A DNA stretch of 34,045 nt, from the NCBI GenBank assembly GCA_015056185.1, contig SVGV01000005.1, positions 1 through 34,045 of the forward strand, in the 5' to 3' direction. Positions 1 to 7,297 of this stretch are shown here, piece by piece. The stretch's first letter is position 1. Each line of letters starts with the position of its first letter. Under the pieces are notes generated by a model. It saw only the letters and a program-made list of their open reading frames with translations. It ran no database searches and was not told where the DNA came from. The position numbers and the translations under genes are program-made. This DNA is from Clostridiales bacterium (GTDB lineage: Bacteria > Bacillota > Clostridia > Christensenellales > QAND01).

Positions 1-1
1 C

Positions 2-3000
2 AATGAAAACCCTGGCCGGGTATTTACCTTTGATAACACCGCAAAAGACCTTTACGTAAAGGTGATGGATCTTGACGGCAACGAGATCCTCAATACCCTG
101 ACCGGCGAAGGTTCCGATGCACTCACCATCACTTATTACGGCATCCAGACCAACGGCAAGGTGTACAACAGTACCGACGCTCCCAAGCATGCCGGTGCCT
201 ACACCGCTGCTGCCGCCTACATTGAAAAGAATGAGGCAGGCGAGCTTCTGAAAGTTGGCTTTGGCGGAGCAGTGATGGCAATTAAACCCGCCACCTCCTC
301 CATTGAGGTACAGGATGCGGTGCATGTGTTTGACAACACCGCACTGAGCCTGAAAGACCTCATCACTGTGAAATCCGCAGTTGAGGGCATCACCCCCGAT
401 GCGACCATCATCACCGCTGCCATCGCAGCAAACCGCGATTTCAGCGTCGATGGCCTGGCTGCCATCGATGGCATGGTCAACATTGACTTCCCCAGGTTCC
501 TGGATGATGTGCTGAAAAACGTCAGCGCCCTTAAGGATGGGTACTCCACCGGTTTGCGTGTGGATGACATGATGGCCATGGTTGATGGATACGCAGAAAA
601 GCTGATCGAGCTTGGTGTACCTGAAGAGCTGATCGCAAAGCTGGAGGAGATCCTTGCTGAGCTGCCCGATCAGATCATCGTAACTTTCCACGAGCAGGCA
701 AACGTAAACCCCTACCATGTGGGCGTTTACCTTGTGGCAGGCATCGTGACCGACAGCGACCACATCCCCAGTGCTGACTTTGGCCTGGCTGTCATCGTCC
801 CCGATGGCAGGGAAGTGGACCTGGAGTTTAAGTACATTGACAGCAACAACATCTTTACGGTAGACACCATCAAAGTGGTGGATCTTGGTGCAAAGGCCAT
901 GCTGGATGGCGTGGAGTGCCCCGAGGCTACTGAACAGATCATCAACGTATTTACCGGTTTTGATGCAAACGGCAATGCTGTAGTCACGAACGACTACACT
1001 ACTTTGAAGCCCGGTGTTTACACTCAGACTTCTTATATCTACTCTGTGGCCAACCGGTTCTACTATGGTATGCCCATCAGCCGTACCATCGTGGTCAGTG
1101 CCAATATGTATACTGTTGAATTCAGAGATGGCAACGGCAACAAGAACCATGACCGCAAATTCACCTTTGACGGCAGTGAGAAATCTCTGGGCCAGGTGGT
1201 CGTATTGAACCAGTACGGCGAAGAGGTCGTCATCGATGAATTCGATACCCTTACTGTGTACTACATTGGCGTAGATACTGCTATGAACAGCTATCATGGT
1301 ACGGAGCTCCCCGTAAATGCAGGTGTATACAGCGTTGCTGCCACCTACATCGACCGGGATGAGACCGGCGCTGTCATCGGCATTGGTGCCGCTGTGGGCG
1401 CCCTGGCCATCGAACAGGCGGTTTCTGAAAGCTATCTTACCGATACCGAGGTGGTTTACGACGGCAACGAGCATCTGCCCCTTGGCGAAAACAAGGACGG
1501 CGTCAGCGCCATCGTTGCCATCCGCACTGAAGATGGTGTGAACATCATCCTCCCCGAGGCACTCAGCGAACTGGCTGAGCATCTGCCCGAAAGCGTAGAT
1601 GCAGTCAAGCTCAAGGATGCTCTTGCAAAGGCTGTGGAACTGGCAAGCAAGCTGGAGCTTTCCGAAAAACTGCTGAATAAGCTTGATGCTTTTGCTGACC
1701 TCATTGCAAAAGAACTCCCCGATGGCATTGTGACCATCGGCGGCAAGAATCCCGCTGACATTGGCAAGTACAAAGCATACGCTTTGACCTTTGCCCCCAA
1801 CTATCTGCCTGCCATTGAGGAAGCTGTTTTGACCATCAAAGCCATCGAGCTGCCCATCAGCCTTGGCGAGATGGATGTGACCTACGGCGAAGATGTGACC
1901 GCACCTGAGGCAAGCTATGATGAAGATCTGCTGCTGCCCGGTGATCAGGTAGTGGTGGAAGTCACCACCGATTACGCTGCCGGTGCCGATGCAGGTGAAT
2001 ACGAAGTAACCGTTAAAGTTACCATCGTGGATGAAAACGGTAATGATCGCAGCGAATACTATGACCTCAGCGTAGAGGGCATGGTAGAGAGCATCACCGT
2101 AAAAGCCCGTAAGGTAACCGTAACGGTGGATGACAAGACTGTTACGAAGTACGAAGCCATGCCCGTATTCACCGGTCTGGTGGAAGGCGTGCTGGCAGGA
2201 GATATCCTGAACATCACCTATAAGAGCGATGCTGTTGATACCAACACCGTGGGCGAGTTTGCCATCACGGCCGAGGTAGAAGCAAACGCCAACTACGATG
2301 TAACCGTTGTGGATGGCGTGCTGAAGGTAGAGGCCATTGAGCCTATCGAGCTGCCCATCAGCCTTGGCGAGATGGATGTGACCTACGGCGAAGATGTGTC
2401 TGCCCCTGAGGCAAGCTATGATGAAGATCTGCTGCTGCCCGGTGATCAGGTAGTGGTGGAAGTAACCACCGATTACGCTGCCGGTGCCGATGCAGGGGAA
2501 TACGAAGTAACCGTTAAAGTTACCATCGTGGATGAGAACGGCAATGATAAGAGCGAATACTATGATCTCAGCGTAGAGGGCATGGTAGAGAGCATCATCG
2601 TTAAAGCCCGCAAGGTGACCGTCACGGTGGATGACAAGACTGTTACGAAGTACGAAGCCATGCCCGTATTCACCGGTCTGGTGGAAGGCGTGCTGGCAGG
2701 AGATATCCTGAACATCACCTTTAAGAGTGATGCTGTTGATACCAACACTGTGGGCGAATTCGCCATCACGGCCGAGGTAGAAGCAAACGCCAACTACGAT
2801 GTAACCGTTGTGGATGGCGTGCTGACCATCGAAAAAGACCCCAACGAGGATATCTTTAAGGGATACCCTGTACCCCTGGGCAAGAACGACATCACCGGCG
2901 GCATCCGCGAAGGGATGGTCATCGATGTTGATGGCACCTCCTACAAGCTTGATGACACCTTAACCGCTTACTTGCCCACCAAGACCTCCAAACTGGTCAC

Positions 3001-3637
3001 TGCTTATACCTATAACAAGGTTGCGAATGACCCCCATGAGGTTTATCCCACCCATATGTATGTATGGGAGCTGACCTTCACCGGCGAAAAATACACCGCC
3101 AAGAGGATCAAAGAACTGGATGACATCATGCAGTATGCCGGCTCCTCCATCCGCATTACCGGTAAGAAGGGCATCCGCATGATCACCTCCATCCCCAAGG
3201 CCGCCAGGAACAAGCTGATCAGCAGCAATCTGGCCGGTTATAAGCTGCAGGAATACGGCACCGTTGTATACTGGGCCGACAAGGTTGAAGGTTCCGTAGT
3301 GCTGGGCGGCAAGGGCGCCATGTCCAACTACGCATACAAGCGCGGCGTGGCAGACCCCATCTTCGCTCAGAACAGCAGCGTGGTGCAGTACACCAACGTA
3401 CTGGTTGGCTTCAGCAATGCTCAGTGCAAACCTGATTTGCTCATGCGCCCCTACATGGTACTGAAGAACAGCAAGGGCGAGACTGTGACCCTCTACGGCG
3501 GCACGGTACAGCGCAGCATTGGCTACATTGCCTACCAGAACAGGAAGGTATTTAAATCCGGTACTTCTGCCTTCAGCTACATTTGGAACATCATCCACTA
3601 TGTATACGGCAACAAGTACGATGCTGATTACAGGTAA
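2..3637 (+). CDS. Large repetitive cell-surface protein, 3' part (5' end outside window)
   Basis: The frame is open from the first bases of the window, so the gene starts upstream; about 1211 residues are visible. The first in-frame ATG (62) is internal. Seen: two divergent copies of a module (about nt 2-840 and 1104-1840) combining a beta-rich Ig-like part (LTITYYGI, AGAYTAAAAYI in copy 1; LTVYYIGV, AGVYSVAATYI in copy 2) with a helical, Leu/Glu-rich insert; then two nearly identical 167-residue repeats (1844-2824), each with an MBG-like part (KARKVTVTVDDKTVTKYE); then a C-terminal domain of about 265 residues (2830-3637) containing GIRMITSIPKAARNKL, QEYGTVVYWADKV and GTVQRSIGYIAYQNRK. No LPXTG, SLH or terminal membrane helix is visible, so the anchoring mode is unclear. 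Ig-like repeats are typical of secreted adhesins or envelope proteins; that role is inferred. An SH3-domain gene follows 15 bases downstream and probably shares its transcript. Confidence 0.8.
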   Translation, partial: NENPGRVFTFDNTAKDLYVKVMDLDGNEILNTLTGEGSDALTITYYGIQTNGKVYNSTDAPKHAGAYTAAAAYIEKNEAGELLKVGFGGAVMAIKPATSSIEVQDAVHVFDNTALSLKDLITVKSAVEGITPDATIITAAIAANRDFSVDGLAAIDGMVNIDFPRFLDDVLKNVSALKDGYSTGLRVDDMMAMVDGYAEKLIELGVPEELIAKLEEILAELPDQIIVTFHEQANVNPYHVGVYLVAGIVTDSDHIPSADFGLAVIVPDGREVDLEFKYIDSNNIFTVDTIKVVDLGAKAMLDGVECPEATEQIINVFTGFDANGNAVVTNDYTTLKPGVYTQTSYIYSVANRFYYGMPISRTIVVSANMYTVEFRDGNGNKNHDRKFTFDGSEKSLGQVVVLNQYGEEVVIDEFDTLTVYYIGVDTAMNSYHGTELPVNAGVYSVAATYIDRDETGAVIGIGAAVGALAIEQAVSESYLTDTEVVYDGNEHLPLGENKDGVSAIVAIRTEDGVNIILPEALSELAEHLPESVDAVKLKDALAKAVELASKLELSEKLLNKLDAFADLIAKELPDGIVTIGGKNPADIGKYKAYALTFAPNYLPAIEEAVLTIKAIELPISLGEMDVTYGEDVTAPEASYDEDLLLPGDQVVVEVTTDYAAGADAGEYEVTVKVTIVDENGNDRSEYYDLSVEGMVESITVKARKVTVTVDDKTVTKYEAMPVFTGLVEGVLAGDILNITYKSDAVDTNTVGEFAITAEVEANANYDVTVVDGVLKVEAIEPIELPISLGEMDVTYGEDVSAPEASYDEDLLLPGDQVVVEVTTDYAAGADAGEYEVTVKVTIVDENGNDKSEYYDLSVEGMVESIIVKARKVTVTVDDKTVTKYEAMPVFTGLVEGVLAGDILNITFKSDAVDTNTVGEFAITAEVEANANYDVTVVDGVLTIEKDPNEDIFKGYPVPLGKNDITGGIREGMVIDVDGTSYKLDDTLTAYLPTKTSKLVTAYTYNKVANDPHEVYPTHMYVWELTFTGEKYTAKRIKELDDIMQYAGSSIRITGKKGIRMITSIPKAARNKLISSNLAGYKLQEYGTVVYWADKVEGSVVLGGKGAMSNYAYKRGVADPIFAQNSSVVQYTNVLVGFSNAQCKPDLLMRPYMVLKNSKGETVTLYGGTVQRSIGYIAYQNRKVFKSGTSAFSYIWNIIHYVYGNKYDADYR
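1844..2323 (+). repeat. Near-identical repeat in surface protein, copy 1 (period 501 bp)
   Basis: A 480-base unit running from the codons for IELPISLGEMDV to VVDGVL. It recurs 501 bases further on with mostly synonymous changes and four amino-acid differences (T/S, R/K, T/I, Y/F). It lies in frame and encodes one 160-residue Ig/MBG-like unit plus a 7-residue linker. Confidence 0.93.
2345..2824 (+). repeat. Near-identical repeat in surface protein, copy 2
   Basis: Second copy of the 480-base unit, exactly 501 bases after the first. The high nucleotide identity points to recent tandem duplication or gene conversion. Such a pair could allow copy-number change by recombination and could also collapse in short-read assemblies. 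Confidence 0.93.
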
Positions 3638-3652
3638 CAAGGAGGGGCCGAA

Positions 3653-4729
3653 ATGAATCGGAAACGAACTGTCATCATTTGCCTGGTACTTTGCCTGCTG
3701 CTCATTGGCGGTATTGTACTGATGAACCTGAAACCCCAGGAAAATGCACCTGTTGAACCCCCCAAGGCCGAGGTGGAATACCAGATCGGCCTTGCCCGGG
3801 GCTATTACGGATGTGCCCTTTACACCACTTTTGAGCGCGGCGATGAAGTGGAAGTAGTAGGGGAGTTACGGGATTTTTATGTGATCGCCGGGGAAAAAGT
3901 GAACCTGCTGATCGAAAAGCGCTTTTTGCGCCCCGAAACCGAGGCGGCTCCCGGTGAATCCGACGGATACACCAAAGCCGGCACCTCTGTTTACAGCACT
4001 GCTTATCTGCGGGGCGAAGCCATTGCCAGCCTTGGCAAAAACACCAAGATCCGCGTGCTGGATAAAAAGGCCGGCTGGATGATGATCGAATGGGAAGGCG
4101 GCACCGGGTTTATCTCTTCCGGTCAGTACAGCAAAAACTATATTCAGGCGCCCAAACCCAGCAAGCCCAGCAACAACGGCCCCCAGGATGGCGGTGACAT
4201 CGTACTGGATTCCTCCGATCTGTCTTTGGATGTTACCCCCATCGGTACCTATCTTGGACCGGAGTACGGCGAGTTTGAAGCCTGCAAAGGCACCATCCTT
4301 TCCCCTGAAACGGAAGCTTATTTGTACCTTTACGATCGGGATGAAGAAGTAAAGGTGACCGAGGTTGGCGAAGAGGAATGTACCGTATACTTTGAAGATG
4401 ACCTCTTTGCAAAGCTGCCCCGCTATTTGGTATGGCTTGAGGGCGACGAAGAGTATGAATCCTGGGAAGGCTACGCAGCAGAAGGAGCAGCGGTGTATTC
4501 TGAATTGCAGAAATGGCATAGCGATAAGAAGCTCAAACGAAATGATCGCGTAACGGTCATCGATGAACTGCCCACCTGCTATGTGGTGGAGATCGATGGT
4601 GAGATCGGCTATATGGCGATCTCCGGCGTATCCAAAACGGAGATCAAAGTGAAGCCCAGCAGCGGCGGCGGTAACTCCGGCGGCGGTGGCTTCGGCGGTG
4701 GCGGAGAATGGACGCCCCCCGCACTGTAA
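3653..4729 (+). CDS. Membrane-anchored multi-SH3 domain protein with Gly-rich tail
   Basis: 358 residues. Residues 1-26 form a positively charged start plus hydrophobic helix (signal anchor or uncleaved signal). The rest is predicted outside the cell and contains about four SH3b-like beta modules (near residues 43-92, 105-162, 200-262 and 275-330); the second is clearest (AGTSVYSTAYL ... GWMMIEWEGGTGFI). A Ser/Pro/Asn linker sits near 165-180. The protein ends in a Gly-rich stretch followed by EWTPPAL. A strong site (AAGGAGGGG, from 3639) precedes the ATG. SH3b domains commonly bind cell-wall peptides, so a wall-associated role is inferred; no catalytic domain is visible. The position 15 bases after the surface-protein gene suggests a shared transcript and envelope location. 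Confidence 0.8.
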   Translation: MNRKRTVIICLVLCLLLIGGIVLMNLKPQENAPVEPPKAEVEYQIGLARGYYGCALYTTFERGDEVEVVGELRDFYVIAGEKVNLLIEKRFLRPETEAAPGESDGYTKAGTSVYSTAYLRGEAIASLGKNTKIRVLDKKAGWMMIEWEGGTGFISSGQYSKNYIQAPKPSKPSNNGPQDGGDIVLDSSDLSLDVTPIGTYLGPEYGEFEACKGTILSPETEAYLYLYDRDEEVKVTEVGEEECTVYFEDDLFAKLPRYLVWLEGDEEYESWEGYAAEGAAVYSELQKWHSDKKLKRNDRVTVIDELPTCYVVEIDGEIGYMAISGVSKTEIKVKPSSGGGNSGGGGFGGGGEWTPPAL

Positions 4730-4740
4730 AAAGAGAAACA

Positions 4741-4780
4741 AAAAGGGTAAGAAGATCATCTTCTTACCCTTTTGTTTTAT
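4741..4780. terminator. Bidirectional intrinsic terminator
   Basis: A perfect inverted repeat AAAAGGGTAAGAAGAT / ATCTTCTTACCCTTTT (4741-4756 and 4758-4773) is followed by TTTTGTTTT on the plus strand and, read from the other side, by a T-rich run. It lies between convergent genes ending at 4729 (+) and 4784 (-), so it can serve both. Confidence 0.93.
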
Positions 4781-4783
4781 GAT

Positions 4784-5668
4784 TCATTCTGTATCTTCTT
4801 CTAATTGAACCTTGTATGCCCGGATCGCATTTGTGCCGGTGCGCATCATGCAGATGGAGATCACCACGATGGTCAGGTAAACCGCTGTGCCTGTTGTAAT
4901 GTTCATATAGTTCTGCAAGGGTCCGCCATCACCGAACTCGCTGAACATAGCGATCTGCAAAAAGAAGATGGATACCAATGCGGTGGAAAAGGCGAGGATC
5001 TTGCTGGCGGAGTAGATGGGATTGCGCAGCCTGCGGTACCGGATCAAATTGTAGATGGCCATGGAAAGGTTGTAAAAGGTAAACGCAGCCGCCCCATAGA
5101 TGAGAAAGCCGGGGTATTCGATCACCTGATTTTTTGCAATGGCGTAGTAGCTGACGGAGCTAAGGGCAACGGTCAGCACAAACAAAAGGAACCCGTACAG
5201 ACGATACCTTTGGTAGTCGCTTACGGGGCTGATCTTTGCTTTGCGGGTGTGGGTAAACAGCAAACAGCGCATAACGACCAATATAATATAGTAAAATGCA
5301 ACGGATCCAAACCAAATGGAACGGTAGTAGATGGCTGCAAGGGATTTCAGCGCGCAGAATAAGACGGTTATACCAAGGGAAATGCGGATGGAAACCTCCG
5401 CCTTAAAATGCAGGTCGGTTTGGTACCGGGCAAAAAAGGTGTTTTGATGCAGCCGGTTTCTTAGTTTTTTAAAAAGGAAAAATGCCCTGATCGAAAGAAT
5501 GATAAGGGCATAGAAAGAAACGGTGTAAATGGAATAGGCGGGAATGGTCTTTTCCCACCCATTCACAAACACCATGATCAATGCTGCACTGCATAGTGCC
5601 GAAAGCAGTAAAACGATGATCCAGTGGGGGTGCAAAGCCTTTTTGAGGCCCTGAATGAATCGGGACAT
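4784..5668 (-). CDS. Integral membrane protein of unknown function, about 8 TM helices
   Basis: 294 residues. Hydrophobic segments near residues 15-35, 44-66, 94-115, 118-138, 156-178, 186-206, 222-243 and 255-276 predict eight membrane helices, with basic loops between them (for example FKKLRNRL and IRYRRLRN). No transporter or enzyme motif that I recognise is present. It is the last gene of a three-gene minus-strand set, 10 bases after the 4-TM gene; its ribosome binding site is weak (AGTAGGTT), suggesting dependence on upstream translation. Co-transcription with the small repeat protein and divergence from a TetR regulator suggest a regulated membrane or envelope function. Function unknown. 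Confidence 0.8.
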   Translation of the reverse strand: MSRFIQGLKKALHPHWIIVLLLSALCSAALIMVFVNGWEKTIPAYSIYTVSFYALIILSIRAFFLFKKLRNRLHQNTFFARYQTDLHFKAEVSIRISLGITVLFCALKSLAAIYYRSIWFGSVAFYYIILVVMRCLLFTHTRKAKISPVSDYQRYRLYGFLLFVLTVALSSVSYYAIAKNQVIEYPGFLIYGAAAFTFYNLSMAIYNLIRYRRLRNPIYSASKILAFSTALVSIFFLQIAMFSEFGDGGPLQNYMNITTGTAVYLTIVVISICMMRTGTNAIRAYKVQLEEDTE

Positions 5669-5678
5669 GTTAAATAAC

Positions 5679-6050
5679 CTACTTTAATCTTTTATAAAGG
5701 GGGATGAGGGAGAGCAGCATCAGCATGCCGATCAGTCCTACGATGATGCCCCAGATCATCATCCCCTCAAACACCATGGTCATACAGAGGCCGGTGCCGA
5801 AGGTCAAAACACCCAAGATCAACAATGCGACGGATACGGCAGTGCGCTTATCGAAGGAAAACATCCCTTTTCCCTGCATTTTGCGCCGCACCAAAAGGGT
5901 GATCAGCAGTGTTACAATGCCCACGATACCCAAAATGACACCCTGCTGAAATGCATTCCATTCAGGGATGAGGCACATGCACATACCTAAGGAAAACAGC
6001 ACAGCGCCGATGGTGGCTAATACCAATGTTACATAGTTTTCGCGCTTCAT
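5679..6050 (-). CDS. Small 4-TM membrane protein with internal duplication
   Basis: 123 residues with four hydrophobic helices (about 7-27, 32-54, 70-90, 93-115) and a basic middle loop (RRKMQGKG). The two halves resemble each other: FSLGMCMCLIPEW...QGVILGIVGI in the first and FGTGLCMTMVFE...WGIIVGLIGM in the second, so it looks like a duplicated two-helix hairpin with a repeated G-(M/L)-C-M motif. The start is supported by GGAG about 10 bases upstream, overlapping the stop of the preceding gene (2-base gap). From memory, similar unnamed proteins occur in many Firmicutes. No function can be assigned. Confidence 0.8.
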   Translation of the reverse strand: MKRENYVTLVLATIGAVLFSLGMCMCLIPEWNAFQQGVILGIVGIVTLLITLLVRRKMQGKGMFSFDKRTAVSVALLILGVLTFGTGLCMTMVFEGMMIWGIIVGLIGMLMLLSLIPLYKRLK

Positions 6051-6052
6051 AG

Positions 6053-6286
6053 TTATTTGACTCCGTTGTTCTTGATCTGCTCATTTAAGCGGGCACGGGC
6101 ATCTTCCGCGGTTTCGCCCTCTTTCGTTAAAAAGGTATCGATGAACTTATCTTCGATCTTTTTATAGCCGGATACCACACCGTCTTCGATCTTCTGATAG
6201 CCGGAAACAACGCCGGTCTCGATTCTTTTATAGCCTTCAACAACGGTATTTGCGATCTTCTGATTGGTTTCTTTTACGCTAGACAT
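6053..6286 (-). CDS. Small amphipathic 11-residue-repeat protein
   Basis: 77 residues, no signal peptide. The centre consists of consecutive 11-residue units: VVEGYKRIETG, VVSGYQKIEDG, VVSGYKKIEDK, then a degenerate FIDTFLTKEGE. An 11-residue period with alternating hydrophobic and charged positions suits a long amphipathic helix, able in principle to lie on a membrane surface. The C-terminus (ETAEDARARLNEQ) also looks helical. A clear AAAGGAGG site lies upstream, and the gene is first in the minus-strand set, directly behind a promoter that overlaps the tetR promoter. Membrane binding is inferred only; I know of no named function. Confidence 0.82.
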   Translation of the reverse strand: MSSVKETNQKIANTVVEGYKRIETGVVSGYQKIEDGVVSGYKKIEDKFIDTFLTKEGETAEDARARLNEQIKNNGVK

Positions 6287-6311
6287 GAAAAATCCTCCTT
6301 TAACTCAACAC

Positions 6312-6340
6312 TTGTTTATGATTGTGATTAAGAGTATAAT
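6312..6340 (+). promoter_or_regulatory. Promoter for the TetR-family regulator
   Basis: TTGTTT (6312-6317), 17-base spacer, TATAAT (6335-6340). The -10 overlaps that of the minus-strand promoter, so RNA polymerase binding in the two directions should be mutually exclusive. Confidence 0.68.
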
Positions 6341-6365
6341 CTTCACAAAATCAGACGACAATCAT
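6318..6365. promoter_or_regulatory. Symmetric inverted repeat over the divergent promoters (candidate operator)
   Basis: ATGATTGT at 6318-6325 and its exact reverse complement ACAATCAT at 6358-6365. The symmetry centre (6341-6342) falls within a few bases of the two overlapping -10 boxes. One arm abuts the tetR -35 box and the other overlaps the minus-strand -35 box. A separate 10-base palindrome AACAATTGTT lies at 6375-6384, downstream of the tetR -10. Either could bind the TetR protein; this is inference. Confidence 0.45.
6333..6361 (-). promoter_or_regulatory. Promoter for the minus-strand three-gene set
   Basis: Reading on the minus strand: TTGTCG (6361-6356), 17-base spacer, TATACT (6338-6333). 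It lies 47 bases before the start codon of the 77-residue protein and shares its -10 region with the divergent tetR promoter. Confidence 0.65.
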
Positions 6366-6403
6366 CAATATCAAAACAATTGTTGGTTTAATGAGAGGGA
6401 AGT

Positions 6404-6967
6404 ATGAACACACCCAATAACAAACGGCGCAAAGAATCCAGAAACAAGATCGAATCGGAGTTCATCAGAATGCTGCAGGAACAGGAGCTTTCTGAGATTA
6501 CGGTAACGGATATCTGTAAGCGTGCAAGCGTAAACCGCACGACTTTTTATGCCAACTATCTGGATGTTTACGATTTGGCCGAAGCGGTGCAAACAAGGCT
6601 GGAAGAAGAGGTTTTGGATCTCTATCGGGATGAACTGGAGCAGAAACATGGCAATAAAAACTTCTTAAAGCTGTTTTACCACATCAAGGAGAACCCCATC
6701 TTCTATAAAACCTATTTCAAACTGAACTCCTCCAAAGGGTTCCGCTTTGTAGGGTATGATCTGGAATTCGCAGAGATGCGCTTTGATAACCGGTTTATTG
6801 AGTACCATATCGAGTTCTTCGGTAATGGGCTGAACGCGGTCATCAGAAAATGGCTGCAAAACGATTGCAGAGAGACCCCTGAGGAGATTTTTGAGATCAT
6901 CAAGTCAGAATATAATGGGGTGACCCTTATTAAACTCACCAATGATTTGGAAGCAAAGTCGCATTAG
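6404..6967 (+). CDS. TetR/AcrR-family transcriptional regulator
   Basis: 187 residues. The N-terminal part (about 10-58) has the TetR helix-turn-helix pattern: FIRMLQEQELSEITVTDICKRASVNRTTFYANYLDVYDL. The remainder is helical and resembles the C-terminal domain found in the DhaS-like or TetR_C_7 group; the ligand is not predictable. RBS GAGAGGGAAG precedes the ATG. It is divergent from the 11-residue-repeat protein gene across 117 bases with overlapping promoters, the usual layout for a repressor controlling itself and its neighbours. The regulated set is inferred to be 4784-6286. Confidence 0.88.
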   Translation: MNTPNNKRRKESRNKIESEFIRMLQEQELSEITVTDICKRASVNRTTFYANYLDVYDLAEAVQTRLEEEVLDLYRDELEQKHGNKNFLKLFYHIKENPIFYKTYFKLNSSKGFRFVGYDLEFAEMRFDNRFIEYHIEFFGNGLNAVIRKWLQNDCRETPEEIFEIIKSEYNGVTLIKLTNDLEAKSH

Positions 6968-6971
6968 AAAC

Positions 6972-7000
6972 TTGAGTTGGACCGATTGTTGTGCTATAAT
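6972..7000 (+). promoter_or_regulatory. Promoter of tRNA-Leu
   Basis: TTGAGT (6972-6977), 17-base spacer, TATAAT (6995-7000) preceded by TGC, giving an extended -10. It lies 13 bases before the tRNA 5' end. Confidence 0.85.
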
Positions 7001-7013
7001 GCATCTGTTATAA

Positions 7014-7100
7014 GCCGCTGTGGTGGAATCGGCAGACACAAGGGACTTAAAATCCCTCGGGGGCAACTCCGTATCGGTTCAAGTCCGATCAGCGGCACCA
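7014..7100 (+). tRNA. tRNA-Leu (anticodon UAA)
   Basis: 87 bases including an encoded CCA end. The acceptor stem GCCGCTG (7014-7020) pairs exactly with CAGCGGC (7090-7096). The anticodon stem AGGGA/TCCCT encloses the loop CTTAAAA, giving anticodon TAA for the codons UUA and UUG. A class II variable arm (CGGGGGCAACTCCG) follows, and the T arm contains GGTTCAAGTCC. It has its own promoter and terminator, so it is a single-gene unit. Confidence 0.98.
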
Positions 7101-7134
7101 AAAACCTCTCTTGCATTGTAAGAGAGGTTTTTTA
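7101..7134 (+). terminator. Terminator of the tRNA-Leu unit
   Basis: AAAACCTCTCTT (7101-7112) pairs with AAGAGAGGTTTT (7120-7131) around a 7-base loop; the T run follows. It begins directly after the CCA end of the tRNA. Confidence 0.93.
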
Positions 7135-7237
7135 CTTCTAAAAATAAGCAGGATGGGCAGATTAACGCCTGATTGGCTCTTTACCTGCCGGATCATGTGC
7201 GCGGGAAATAGGGCTGTTTTCACCTATTGAATAGTAT

Positions 7238-7266
7238 TTGCCACATATTACATGTGATGCTATAAT
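7238..7266 (+). promoter_or_regulatory. Promoter of the DUF2156/GNAT unit
   Basis: TTGCCA (7238-7243), 17-base spacer, TATAAT (7261-7266) with an upstream TGC giving an extended -10. The start codon is 32 bases downstream. The stretch between the tRNA terminator and this promoter (7135-7237) shows nothing recognisable. Confidence 0.85.
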
Positions 7267-7297
7267 TTTTAAAAAGTTTTAGAATGGAGCGATCTAT

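Noticed and set aside
2960-4759. Long minus-strand open frames of 226 and 297 codons
   Set aside because: They mirror the surface-protein and SH3-protein genes, with no recognisable domains; the plus-strand genes have clear binding sites and signal or domain structure.
7014-7297. Integration (att) site at tRNA-Leu
   Set aside because: No repeat of the tRNA 3' end, integrase or phage gene occurs nearby; the following sequence is a normal terminator and promoter.
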